From: Syngnathus acus
Lineage: Eukaryota; Chordata; Actinopteri; Syngnathiformes; Syngnathidae
Direction: 5' to 3'
DNA length: 64,000 nt
Assembly (NCBI RefSeq): GCF_901709675.1
Contig: NC_051092.1
Coordinates: forward strand, 15,540,991 to 15,604,990
The notes under the pieces are model-generated. The model was given only the letters and a program-made list of their open reading frames with translations, did no database searches and had not been told where the DNA came from. Made by a program: the position numbers and the translations under genes. Shown piece by piece: positions 22,553 through 32,999 of the stretch. How positions within the stretch are numbered: the stretch's first letter is position 1; each line of letters starts with the position of its first letter.

Positions 22553-23863
22553 GGTGCTGCAAATGACACATGGACATGAAGTGTCTGACAACCAAATCGC
22601 ACTCCTTGCTGTGGCGTTACTAAACTTGGTGGCGCTTGAGTCAAAGTGGACAGCATCTTCATTGTGCACTGAGTTTGACAGAACTGAGGAGATTTGATAA
22701 AAAATTGAATACTGCGTACAGCTACAGAGAAAAGCATCATAGTCAGAGATTGAACAGATTTGGATAAAACAAATAGGCTAAAACGGTAAGAAACAAGAGC
22801 GAGATCTGATATTTTGGCTCGTCAGGCTTAAGAAGTAGAAGTCGAGTTAGATAAATTTTAGAATAGGACATTTGGACTAAAGTGGATTCAGTCAAGAGGA
22901 AGCTAGGACGCTCAATGTACCTACTCAACACGATAGAAGTTTGTTGCACCATAGTGGAGGTTGGGTGGTCAGAAAGTTGGATACATTAAATTTTTGACTT
23001 TCACACAATCATGCATAGGAGTCGCACAAGGCCACAGGTAACAAGATAATGACTGAGATAGGGCTCAATTTCAACTGCACCGACATGGCAAAGTAGAAGC
23101 AAGAGAGCTGAGTAAGGGATTATATGCTAAACAGTCCGCTATAGAGTTACCAATAGGAGATTCTATCAAAAGAAGTATTAAGAGGTGGATGTGAAGATAA
23201 CAGGAGGACGTAGATATTCGGAGGTTTGATAAGGGCAAACTCCATTGTCAAAGATAGGATTAGAGCGAGGAGGAACGGGGGCATTTTGGCATTTTAACAG
23301 GGATTGACAGCAAGGGAGATTGAGGATAGAAGATCTGGACAGCAATGACGTAAATTACATTAAAAACTGCTCATTCGAGGGAGAGGGCTTGGCGCTCCCT
23401 GTGTGGAGCTGCAGATTTGCAGAGGGGGGCGGACCGCGCGAGTGAGTGGATGAAAGGAGTGGTAATAGGCGACGACGTAAGGAAGCAGGGAGAGGTGCTG
23501 GATGGTGTGACAGGCAGGATTTTTAGGAAGAAAAAAATAAAAATAAGGGGGGAGTGAGACTCGCCAAGAGGGGCAATAAAGAGAAGCAGACTGAGAAACA
23601 TATTTGAGCTAGACAACAGGAAAAAGGGGGAGAGCCAAATGATGACGTAAAAAGCCTGAGGGAATAGTCTGACCCATCTTTATTGAATTTAATTCGGATA
23701 AGTAATAGAGATCGAGTTTGTAGGAGCAATCTGAGGTTATGGAGGCTCCCCAAAACGCGGGTCCCACAGTTAGCCCCTCAGGTAGACATATATGACAATT
23801 TGCGATGAATCTGACGGGCGAGTTTATGGAAAATTGAATTGGAGATTTTACAATAGGTCATGT

Positions 23864-23920
23864 TAAAGTCAAAGTCAAAGTCAGCTTTATTGTCAATCCC
23901 TTCATATGTCAAGACACACA
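23864..23920 (-). mobile_element. L2 3' tail scrap
   Basis: AAAGTCAAAGTCAAAGTCAG followed by CTTTATTGTCAAT is the reverse complement of the L2 end seen at 6004-6047. Confidence 0.7.
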
Positions 23921-25782
23921 ACGAGTATGCCCGAATGTGAAGAGTTACTATTAGGAGTCAATGTTTTCCTGCACACTAACATACTAACTTTGCTTATTGT
24001 GGGAGGAGAGCTGAGTGATAGAGACGAATGAGTGTGTCTGTGAGTGTGTGGATGGGTGCGTGCGCGTGTGATCGTCTATGACTGTGTGTGCGCAGTATGA
24101 TTGGCCAGAGAGGTCTGAAGTTGGGGTGATGTGTTTGCAATTGAGGATACAATTCCTCTCACCTGAAGGGGTGGTACAGATCGGAGGGACTGGAACTGGT
24201 AAGTGATGAGTTCTGACCGGAACCATGGTTCAATGATCAATCAGGGGCACCATCGACAACAAAACGGTTCGATGGAGAAGGCTCATTTCAGTGATATGGT
24301 CAGACAAGACAGAACTAGTATCGAACATCAAGACTTTGGACGATTTGACGTGTGACAACTTTGAGCTCACCCGACGGGGTGACGGACTTGCGACAAGAGC
24401 ACACTCTGCTTTGTTTTTCTGTGTGACTTGATTTTTTTGCAGCATCAGCCACCAGCCAAGGAGCGGATTGCACGTTGCTTGCGTAACTTGTTTTCGTTCT
24501 TGCAGGTTGTCGATTGCGTTCGTGGAAAGTTTGTGTTGAATTTACAAGAATATGTTAACCCTTGCCCTTTTGGTTTTTATGATGAACTTGTTGATGACAT
24601 GGTTTTCAGGACATGATCCGCGGGCGCCAGGATTCATTTTATGACTGTTTTTATTTTGATACTGGATGTCTGTTTTTGTGTGTACAAATGTCCGCTGTCA
24701 GCAGGGCTATAAGCTCACTGACAGGAGTGCGATGATTTTTGTTTGTGTTGCCGAGTGTGTGGTGGACAGTCAAGTTTCAAGGACTTGGGGTGACGGTCCC
24801 GGGGCCCAGATGGGAGCTAGAGGTTCCGCGGGCCTGGCTACAATGAGTGTGGTGATTAGGGGGGACACTTTGCAGGTTCCTTTTGATACGTAATGACACA
24901 TTGGGTGAATGTGTCAAAGGGGTAGTGGTAAAATAGAAATGGGTGAGTAGGTTTCAATTTGTAATTGTGATATACAAAGTTTTTTTTCCAAATTCACGTG
25001 TATTTTAAGCTTTAACAGGACATGCCAGAATTCAACTAGCAGTGATGGAAGGAGCAGAAGAAGCATCTTGAAAGAAAGGGAGTTAACGGGAGACAACAAC
25101 CTGGAATTGATGCGAAGCGTGGTAACAATTTAGTGACAATAAGGTTTAAGGTTTTTCAATGACAAAGCACGAAGGACAAATCATAAAGTGATTAGGGAAT
25201 GGACAGTGGCACAATACACAACGAAGGTTTGGAAGGTCATTGAATGTCGGAGGAAGACGGGGCCAGAAACAAGGAATGGGGAAATTTCTGAACGTGTGAC
25301 TGCATTAAAGCTGCTATTACAGGCCAAATGTTTAATTATACATTTTAGGACGATTAGTTTGCATAACGAATAATGAAAGGATTTGAGTGGTTGTACCATT
25401 TTGGAAAGATTACATGAGCGTTGTTTCAGAATGATGACTGATTTGAACAGTGAGGTGGCTCGAACATAAGGCATGGATACATAAATGTACAGATCTAGGG
25501 AACAACAGTGTTGTGAGGGGTACCAGTTTGAGAATGCTATGCATCTTTAAACTGAAGAAGGAATTTGGGGGTGGAAAATAGTATTTGGACGGGGAAAAGA
25601 GCGATTGAAGTGACATGACTGACGGGACTTCAGAAAGATGACAGTGTGATTGAGACAGTGACATCTGCGGCAGGAAAGGCTACCAGGAACAGGTAGAATT
25701 TACATTGTGACTGGGGGGATCTAGCGACGCTGTCGGCACGACGAGAAATGAAGGGAATGATTTATGAGTCCTGGAGTGCTAG

Positions 25783-25839
25783 GTTTGTTTGTTTGTTTGT
25801 TTGTTTGTTTGTTTGTTTGTTTGTTTGTTTGTTTGTTTC
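25783..25839. repeat. (GTTT)n microsatellite
   Basis: About 14 uninterrupted GTTT units. Confidence 0.95.
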
Positions 25840-26994
25840 AGGGACCGCGTGGGCCTCTGGAAAAGAGGGGTAGGTGTCGGGAGCCCTCGGGCGTTCTGAT
25901 GAGATTTCGATGAGACGATTGACACAGCCTTTTCCCCGTTGCCCCATCATCGGCAAAGAATTATTTGAGGGGGCCGGTAACACTGGAGCCATTGGGTTGT
26001 GTTGCCCCGCCAGCGGTGGCTGACGGGGCCGGAAGGACGTCCGGCCTGGGCTGCTGCCTTTATGACTCCACATGTTTGCACTGTTAACGTCACTTGATAC
26101 AGACAGTATCAGTAGTAAAGCTATAGCTTGTCGTAGGTCGCCTGGCTGCTGACCGGGGCCTTGCACGGGATTCAACGGCCATCATAAGCAACAGGAGGAC
26201 ATTGAACAGACAGCCGGCCCGGGACAGTGCCGTCTAGTGCTACTCCCCACTGACGGCTCAGTGGACTGGATTTCACATCTGCACGCGCTTGTACATGCAA
26301 GGGGGGTTTAATTTTCTTGCATGCTTTGATGATTCGTTTTTATATACCTCACTGTGTTACCTCGTTGTTTTGCCATGTTATTTACTTTATGTGACCTCAT
26401 TTGTTTACCCCGTGGCATGTTTACCATACAACATTGCATTTTGACCGATTTGTATTTGAGGGGCGTGGTTCTGTTTGTTGCTGTTTTTGGGGCTTGCGCT
26501 ACGCTTTGTGGAATGTGGTGTGTGGCGGAGCTCCCTTCACCTGGCTCTCGCCAGGTGAGAGGCGTCTCTGGGGGTGTAGAATGGGCCTCCCTCTTTTTCC
26601 TCGTCATTAGATTGGCGAGGTTTTTTCGACGGCGTTCCGGCAACTTTTTGGGGCTTCTAACGGGCCACTGCAAAATTTTCCTCTCCAAATTGATGGCGTT
26701 GTTGATATATTACCGAAGGGGGGTGTGCGGACGGCGTCAATCAGTTAATGGGGTTGGGGGATTCAATCTTGGTCAAGTGTGGTTCCTGAGAGGCCTCAGA
26801 TTGCTGTCAGGGAGGAATTCGATATTAAATTAGGTTGAGCTTTCCTAGTTAATGTAACCTTAAGTAGCATGCCTTGAGCATGATTTAGGATGAGACAAAT
26901 AGGTCCAAATTGTAGACGAAAACCATAAAATGGTTGGGGGAAGGTTTTTGGATGTACCGATGTCATTTCTTGTCGGGTTGTTGTTGTGCCCTGT

Positions 26995-27004
26995 CAGGGG
27001 GGAA
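26995..27004 (+). promoter_or_regulatory. Polypurine tract of the LTR element
   Basis: CAGGGGGGAA directly precedes the TG of the 3' LTR. Confidence 0.6.
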
Positions 27005-27460
27005 TGTTGTACATTTTTATTCTGGTATCATGCAATGTATATCTCACTAGTAAGCCTAAGTGTGACCGGGTCATGTTCGGGTCAGGTTCGTGCGGGATTG
27101 TTTGGGGCTTGGTCCAGGAATGTAGGCTCATTGGCACCAGACACATCTGGTTTCCATTAACAACTGCTAAGATATGCACCGTGTAGAGTTAGGGAGGCTG
27201 ACTGGGGGGTCATAGATCATCCAACAGCCCCGTGTGCGCGCACCCGAGTGAAGGGAAGCGCGGGGGTATAGGTTTTAGGGCGAGAGTAGACAAAGGGACT
27301 CGACATCTTGGCTAGGGCGCGAGACACTTCTCTCTGACATCGGTTGAATAAAATCTTTCCCCAATCAGCCGTGTGTGACTGAAGTTTTCCTTCCCCAAGC
27401 CAGCCACTTTTTCACCGTTTGTTTGGAAGACCAGCTGACCATCGAAGAGAATTCACCACA
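27005..27460 (+). repeat. 3' LTR of the LARD-like element
   Basis: 456 bp; uninterrupted partner of the split 5' LTR. Confidence 0.85.
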
Positions 27461-28001
27461 TGTGGAAGGCGACAAGTAAATGGGCCATGTTTCTCCAAAT
27501 ATCGGGCCAATATTGTAGTAAATGTCCGTAATTAAAAAAATGTGTAATTCAATCAACACGTGCATATGTTAAAATACTCAGTATCTGTAACCATGGTCAC
27601 AAATGTGTGACAAAAATCTACAAATGTGTGACAGAAGTCACAAATGTGTAACAAATTTGCAAATGTGTACATTGACTTGTATGCATGGGTCAAAAGAAGA
27701 TCCATCCATGTTCCGTGTCTCTGCAACACACAAAATGAAATGAAATACCGTGGCTGGCCAGATAAACAAAACTGCAGCCAAATTGGGAATATTAGCATCT
27801 CCTTGTGGGCTGAACGTGTAGCTACGGAGCCACACACGGGCTGGGGCTGTACGGCAGACAAACGTGGCAAAAGTGAGTACAGGCTGTAGCGGCGCGCTAC
27901 GCGCACTATGCTGTAAGCGTTAGACATTGCGCGACGCGCGTGTCGTCATTATTGATACTGTCGTGTGTTTGTACTAAGTTCATTTTGTCTTCACTTATAA
28001 A
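27461..28001. other. No gene seen; short ACAAATGTGTGAC repeats
   Basis: At 27598-27670 a degenerate 13-18-bp motif (ACAAATGTGTGAC) recurs about five times. Nothing else is recognisable. Confidence 0.5.
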
Positions 28002-28061
28002 TTAGTTGACTGGTTCTTTTATCACAGACAAACGATTTAGGTTGTTTTATTTACCTGACAT

Positions 28062-28097
28062 GTTTCGACGTGTACTTTCGCCTTCATCAGAGTGTCA
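28062..28097 (-). ncRNA. Hammerhead-ribozyme-like core, minus strand
   Basis: Read on the minus strand: CTGATGA, one extra A, stem II arms GGCG and CGTC (one G-U pair), then GAAAC. It mirrors the plus-strand core at 28367-28395. Stem I and III pairings are not firmly established. Confidence 0.4.
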
Positions 28098-28139
28098 CTA
28101 GTGTAGGTGTGACGCGTCTTTATCAGCTGATGAATGAAG

Positions 28140-28306
28140 GCGTGGCTCACCTGTCAGATTTGACAGGTGAGTCACGCCCTCTGCTGTCCGTTCACCCTTC
28201 CAGAATGCTGCTCCAGGTGGTAGGGAGCATGAAAGCTCCCTCATCCCTGTTGTCCGCGGGCCCTGCTTGTGGATCTCGATGGCCTCCCTGATCCAACACT
28301 GATGTT
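28140..28306 (-). pseudogene. Penelope-like endonuclease C-terminal fragment
   Basis: The minus-strand frame reads WIREAIEIHKQGPRT, closely matching the WIREAIEIxKxGPxxxNRD end of Penelope (Neptune/Poseidon type) GIY-YIG endonucleases, followed by LPPGAAFW. The reverse transcriptase and the rest of the endonuclease are absent. Confidence 0.75.
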
Positions 28307-28343
28307 TGTTTTCTTGCCTTCATTCATCAGCTGATAAAGACGC

Positions 28344-28400
28344 GTCACACCTACAACAGTGACACTCTGATGAAGGCGAAGGTACACGCCGAAACATGTC
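28344..28400 (+). ncRNA. Hammerhead-ribozyme-like core, plus strand
   Basis: CTGATGA at 28367-28373, then A, stem II GGCG (375-378) with CGCC (387-390) across an 8-nt loop, then GAAAC (391-395), followed by the palindromic ACATGT. A hairpin GTCAC/GTGAC lies upstream but does not abut the core. The single extra A before stem II departs from the consensus. Confidence 0.45.
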
Positions 28401-28759
28401 AGACCTAAATCATTTGTCTGTGATGAAAGAACCAGTCAACTAATGTCACGTGTGTTGTAGACCAGGGGTCCCCAACTCCCGGTCCGCGGACCAGTACCGG
28501 GCCGCCAAGCCGCACAGAAAAATATATACGTATATATATTTTTTTATCGACAATCAATTAATTCAGGTCAAGACGCTCGTCCCGGTCATGTGACATGTTT
28601 CCCCAGTCGAGCCCGCATGGCTAGCAAAAATGAGTAAGAATTTATTTTGAAGAAAAAAAAACAAAATTGGCGATTCTCTCCCAATTACATCCGTCGGTTC
28701 AGGTCAAGACGCTCGTCACGTGACATGTCACCTCAGTCGAGCCCGCGAAGCAAGCAAAT

Positions 28760-29044
28760 ATGAGCAAGAAACAGAGATGTTTGGAAAGCTTCTTCGGAAA
28801 GGGAAAAAAGCCCAATGAAGAGACGGAAGAAGAGGCTACAAGTTCTAAGAAAAGGAAAGCTGCATTTAAAAGAAAATTTCTGGAGTCCTACTTAAAATAT
28901 GGATTTATTGCCACAGATGACTCTGACGCGCCAAGCCCACTCTGCATAATATGTGGCGACAGGCTAGCTGACGAGGTAATGAAGCCTTCAAAACTGCTTT
29001 GGCACATGGAGACCAAGCATCCTGTATTAAAAGACAAACCTTAA
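28760..29044 (+). CDS. BED zinc-finger N-terminal fragment of hAT transposase (94 aa)
   Basis: The frame starts MSKKQRCLESFFGKGKKPNE and has the complete finger: CIICGDRL with HMETKH downstream (C-x2-C ... H-x4-H). It stops after KDKP, as does the sister ORF at 9696-9980. The fragment could bind DNA but lacks the RNase H-like catalytic domain and the dimerisation domain. It could compete with full transposase if expressed; that is inference. Confidence 0.7.
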   Translation: MSKKQRCLESFFGKGKKPNEETEEEATSSKKRKAAFKRKFLESYLKYGFIATDDSDAPSPLCIICGDRLADEVMKPSKLLWHMETKHPVLKDKP

Positions 29045-29340
29045 CCACTTCGGGTGTCATTGTCTCAGATTACGCCTAGATGGGACCAGCTCGTTTATGA
29101 GAAACAAGCTCAGTGCTCCCACTAATTCAACGTAATGGTGAGTTTTATTTTTATGTCATTTTACTTGTTTTTATGCCAGTCGTATCATTTTATTTGATCG
29201 TATTTATATATTCATTATAAATGGATAATTTATTTATATAAATGTATTATTTATTTATATAAAGGCCAGTCCGCGAAAATATTTCTGACACGTAACCAGT
29301 ACCTGCGTGAAGCTGGCCCCCCACCGCACGCAAAATTTAA

Positions 29341-30300
29341 GCAAAATAGTCTGTTTCGTTTGTGCTTCGTTTGTGCTGGTTTGTGCAGCAAAAATTTTCG
29401 TTTGTGCTGCTATGGTTTTTTAGTTATGAACGATTATTTTATAGGTCATCCAGAGTTCACCCAGCCCCCCATCTGCTCAAAATGAACCCAAAATGGTACC
29501 GTTCGTTTGTGCTTCGTTTGTGCTGGTTTGTGCAGCAAAAATTTTCGTTTGTGCTGCTTCCGTTTCGGAGATATTACACATTTATTTTATAGCGATGACG
29601 TCACCCAACCCCCCATTTCTCTGCAAATGGACCCAAAATGGTACCGTTCGTTTGTGCTTCGTTTGTGCAGCAAAAAAATTCGTTTGTGCTGCTTCCGTTT
29701 CGTAGATATTACACATTTATTTTATAGCGCTGACGTCACCCAGCCCCCCATTTCTCTTCAAATGGACCCAAAATGGTACCGTTCGTTTGTGCTTCGTTTG
29801 TGCTGGTTTGTGCAGCAAAAACTTTCGTTTGTGCTGCTATGGTTTTTTAGTTATGAACGATTATTTTATAGGTCATCCAGAGTTCACCCAGCCCCCCATC
29901 TGCTCAAAATGGACCCGAAATGGTACCGTTCGTTTGTGCTTCGTTAGTGCTGGTTTGAGCAGCAAAAATTTTCGTTTGTGCTGCTTCCGTTTCGGAGATA
30001 TTACACATTTATTTTATAGCGATTACGTCACCCAGCCCCCCATTTCTCTCCAAATGGACCCAAAATGGTACCGTTCGTTTGTGCTTCGTTTGTGCAGGTT
30101 TGTGCAGCAAATATTTTCGTTTGTGCTGCTTCCGTTTCGGAGATATTACACATTTATTTTATAGCGATGACGTCACGTAGCCCCGCCCCCCTATTTACTT
30201 CCAAATGGACCCAAAATAGTGCCGTTCGTTTGTGTTTCGTTTGTGCTGGTTTGTGCTGCAAAAATGGTACCGATTGTGCCGCAAAAAAATTAGTTGGCGT
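29341..30300 (+). repeat. Left arm: ~140-bp tandem repeats
   Basis: About seven units, each built around CGTTTGTGCTTCGTTTGTGC, GGTTTGTGCAGCAAAA, a GGTACC box and GCCCCCCAT. Two unit types alternate: one with GTTATGAACGATTATTTTAT, one with GAGATATTACACATTTATTT and often TGACGTCA. Open frames through it are repeat artefacts. Confidence 0.92.
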
Positions 30301-30644
30301 TCAGTGAATCATTCAATTTGTCATTTATTTAATACTAATTTATTTTCTAGAGATGTCAAATCCTTGCTCCATGGATCGTTAATTAACCATTTGTTTGTGC
30401 CATTGCAATTTTTCATTATTAAAATCATGCATCTTCATTAACCCCCTGTCATGTATTTTATTCTTTTTCACTTGACATCATGATAACTCCTCAATTCTTA
30501 CACATGTATTATCCAACTAATTACCATGCAAAGTGACCTCTGCAGGCCGGTAAGACATATCGCAACAGGGTGGCGAAAAACAAAGACGTGCAACTTTTTC
30601 AAGCGACAAATGCACAACTATCTCCGAAGATTTAATAACAGTGA

Positions 30645-31520
30645 GTGACAGAAAGCATGTCTTGCCATATCTTCCTGTATCAGGGTGTTATGACAGGGGA
30701 TACCAGCTCCAGTGTCCCAGTCGTGCAGATGCTGTCAGAGAAGCATGATGTTCATGCTATCACACAGTGGCTGAAGGAATGGATCCATGCAGGTGCATCT
30801 GTTCCTAAAGAAGCAGTGAGTGACTTTTCTCTGCCAATTCTTGGAGCTCTAATCAAAGCTTTTACCCCTCATCCTGATCTGAAGAGCTACATCAATGAGT
30901 GCTTTAACATTTCACGTGGGAATCAACCTGGACATCTACCCCCATGTTTTGTCAGGGTAGATGTAGCACACTGTATTAAGATGATCTGCTGATGGGACTG
31001 CCTGAAAAACAAAATACCTCATGTTAAGGATTTCTTTGTTAGGTCAATAGCACAGCTTCTTAAGTCACAATGTTTGCAACATGCAAAAGAACTTCTTCGT
31101 GCTATCACCATTGTGGCACTGAGTGAGACAGAGGGTAATGACAATTCTGGAGCCCCTATCCCATCAGAAAAGTGCAAGAAATACTTGAGAGCGCAAATCG
31201 CAGAGGAATTTGTCCCCATTTCAGATGAGGAAGTTGAGGGACAAGAACCAGGTGATGCATTAAATCAGCACATCCAGACTAATGTCCGACAGTGGGTGAC
31301 ATAAATATGTGAGGAGAGCAGGTCACTTGCCATGGCTGATGGGGATAGAGACAACATCCACTTCCTCCCTGAGATTATTCCCCAAATAACAAGACTTGGA
31401 AGTTACTTGCCACTCTGGACAGCAATAATGGTCCTCTCTTCAAAAGCACCAGCATCACTGCAAGTTCCTCAGCTGTTGAAGCAGAGTTCAAAAATATAAA
31501 AAAAGGCCTTTTCAAGCATG
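30645..31520 (+). pseudogene. MULE-like transposase segment, interrupted
   Basis: The frame carries PKEAVSDFSLPILGALIKAF, which fits the second catalytic Asp region of Mutator-type DDE transposases, then FVRVDVAHCIKMIC. It is broken by TGA at about 30990 (followed in frame by WDCLKNK), continues through LLRAITIVALSETEG, hits TAA at about 31303 and shifts frame near 31430, after which SSSAVEAEFKNIKKG leads into the next ORF. The N-terminal DNA-binding part and first catalytic Asp are not seen. Assignment rests on motif spacing, not on an alignment. Confidence 0.55.
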
Positions 31521-31537
31521 AAAGCCTACCCATTTGT

Positions 31538-32554
31538 GTGGACCGGTTTGTTGCTCGTCATCTTTCCTTCATTGAGGGAATCATGCGGATTTGCTCTGCA
31601 AAACAAAAAAGTGAAAAGGATATGTGTGATGCCACGACTGTCAAAGAGCCTGACAATGTCTGCAGTACTTCTCAAACTGAAGTAGTAAACAAAAGGGAAA
31701 AAAAATCTCATCCTGAAGCGGAGCCAGATGCATCTACTGACAGTGCAGTTGAAAACTGGAGAGGTTTAGTGGTCCCACCGAAAAAAAGAAAGATAACTTC
31801 ATATCTCTCTCCTTGTCCTGAATGGCTGCATATTGATACACAAGTGGGCTGGAAAAAAGTCAAGGTACCATTGTTGAAAAACGGGAACCATCAACAGCCT
31901 GTTAAACTTCGCACATCAAAAGTGTTTGTGCTCAATACTTGTGCATTTGATTCTGACATCTCCACTGTAATTGAGAGCGCAATGAGGAATATCCCAAGTG
32001 TTTATTTGATAAAACAATGCTTCTCACAGTACTGCAGTTTAAGCCAACAAGTAACAAGGCAAGTTTCACTTGTTTGTGCAAACATTGCTGTCCTGCAGAC
32101 CTGTGGCATGGCTTCTCTTCAGACTGCTGCTGAAGAGGGACTCAGCCTTCCTGACTCTCTCTGCCTCAGGCCAATTGAAAATCCTTCCCAGTGTCCGTCT
32201 TCATTCAAAACACAGGACAACAATACAGGCAAGGCTCTGTGTTCAGGTAATGTTACTCACAGCTACAATCTGGGAGAGTTTGTGTGGATTGACACTGACC
32301 TTGGTAGCAGTTGCAAGGAAGTTGCCTTGCTTGAATTTCCCTCCAGTCTGGAGCTAAAAGAGAAGACTTTTAATTTGAGAGCAGTCATTGCCTTTGAACC
32401 AGGACTGACCCAGGATTCTCTTGGGCATTATGTGGCATACTGCAGGAGGACTGCATATGCCTGGGAGATCTATAATGACCTGGAAAGTGGAGTGAAAGCA
32501 GCATCAGTAAATACTAAGATCTTCCCACATGCTGTGTTCTACACAGTGCAGTGA
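31538..32554 (+). CDS. Transposon-borne ubiquitin-specific-protease-like (C19) domain protein
   Basis: The open frame of 338 codons continues the transposase frame after the shift; the listed start is not a natural one. Residues 1-20 (DRFVARHLSFIEGIM) are the transposase end. After a basic KKRK linker comes a region with the boxes of USP deubiquitinases: Cys box LNTCAFDS (Cys135; USPs have GNTCYLNS) and His/Asp box GHYVAYCRR...AWEIYND (His297, Asn313/Asp314; USPs have GHYxxY...WxxFDD), then the typical HAVFY close. The peptidase part is free of stops, unlike the transposase part. At about 210 residues between boxes it is shorter than a cellular USP. Deubiquitinase or deSUMO-like activity is inference. 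Confidence 0.6.
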   Translation: MDRFVARHLSFIEGIMRICSAKQKSEKDMCDATTVKEPDNVCSTSQTEVVNKREKKSHPEAEPDASTDSAVENWRGLVVPPKKRKITSYLSPCPEWLHIDTQVGWKKVKVPLLKNGNHQQPVKLRTSKVFVLNTCAFDSDISTVIESAMRNIPSVYLIKQCFSQYCSLSQQVTRQVSLVCANIAVLQTCGMASLQTAAEEGLSLPDSLCLRPIENPSQCPSSFKTQDNNTGKALCSGNVTHSYNLGEFVWIDTDLGSSCKEVALLEFPSSLELKEKTFNLRAVIAFEPGLTQDSLGHYVAYCRRTAYAWEIYNDLESGVKAASVNTKIFPHAVFYTVQ

Positions 32555-32999
32555 TGCATTGTTTGAATTGTTGGAAATTTTTTTTTGATAATGTTCCCTT
32601 TGACAAAGTTATTTTTTCACGTTTTCAAGTTTCTTTTTCTGGCTGTCATCAACTTCACATACATGTATTAATTGTTGCATTAATTAATGTTTTGGAGCAG
32701 ACATAGACTCATCAGGTATTTAGGTTGCGGTGAACCTTTTGCATGTCAGATGTAATTGAAAAAGATTATCATATAGGCTTATTGAAAACAAGGAAATTAA
32801 TCAATGAGCACGATACAAACATAATTACAGAAATATCCTCGTACTAAAAGCCATTCCCCGCAGTGAAAGTTTTCTGTAAGCTAAAAAGAAAAGAAAAAAA
32901 AAGGCTAAGAACATATTTACCTTGTATTCGTCCTGCATCAGGAGCATTCCAGGAGCTTGAAATTCACGACAAAATACAGTGACGTGGGCTGGGTGACGT

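Larger units (their letters stand above)
19579..27004 (+). other. Interior of LTR element; no retroviral genes recognised
   Basis: About 7.4 kb without any open frame over roughly 260 codons and no protease, reverse transcriptase, RNase H, integrase or envelope motif in any frame I read. Large parts are purine-rich on the plus strand. It holds a (GT)n-like run (21080-21170), a (GTTT)n run and an L2 scrap. It could be a large retrotransposon derivative moved in trans. Confidence 0.55.
13032..27460 (+). mobile_element. LTR element with non-coding interior (LARD-like), nested insertions
   Basis: A split 5' LTR (13032-13226 plus 19307-19578) and a 3' LTR (27005-27460) begin TGTTGTA and end ACCACA. 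The sequence after the 5' LTR starts a TGG primer-binding-like site at 19584, and a purine tract AGGGGGGAA abuts the 3' LTR. The LTRs differ at only about seven bases plus one 11-bp duplication, yet the 7.4-kb interior has no gag, pol or env that I can recognise. Flanking target duplications are not clear (ATGTA versus TGTGG). Confidence 0.75.
28002..28443 (-). mobile_element. Penelope-like element remnant with inverted ends
   Basis: Inverted ends TTAGTTGACTGGTTCTTTTATC and complement (shortened copy) enclose a piece encoding the end of a Penelope GIY-YIG endonuclease on the minus strand. CTGATGA...GAAAC cores, typical of hammerhead ribozymes reported in Penelope elements, lie just inside each end in opposite orientation. 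Flanking sequence at 27973 (GTACTAAGTTCATTTTGTCT) recurs inverted near 62480. Confidence 0.7.

Noticed and set aside
24428-24616. Short plus-strand ORF resembling an exon after TTTTTTTGCAG
   Set aside because: The acceptor-like sequence is good, but the peptide matches nothing I know and no donor follows. It lies in the LTR-element interior.
26354-26833. 159-codon plus-strand ORF in the LTR-element interior
   Set aside because: No family resemblance, no Kozak context, and an overlapping open frame on the opposite strand; probably chance.
29341-30300. Possible CRISPR-like array or protein repeats (CASFVLVCAAK pattern)
   Set aside because: Units are contiguous with no unique spacers, sit in mirrored arms and belong to a eukaryotic transposon. 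The peptide repeats only reflect the DNA repeat.
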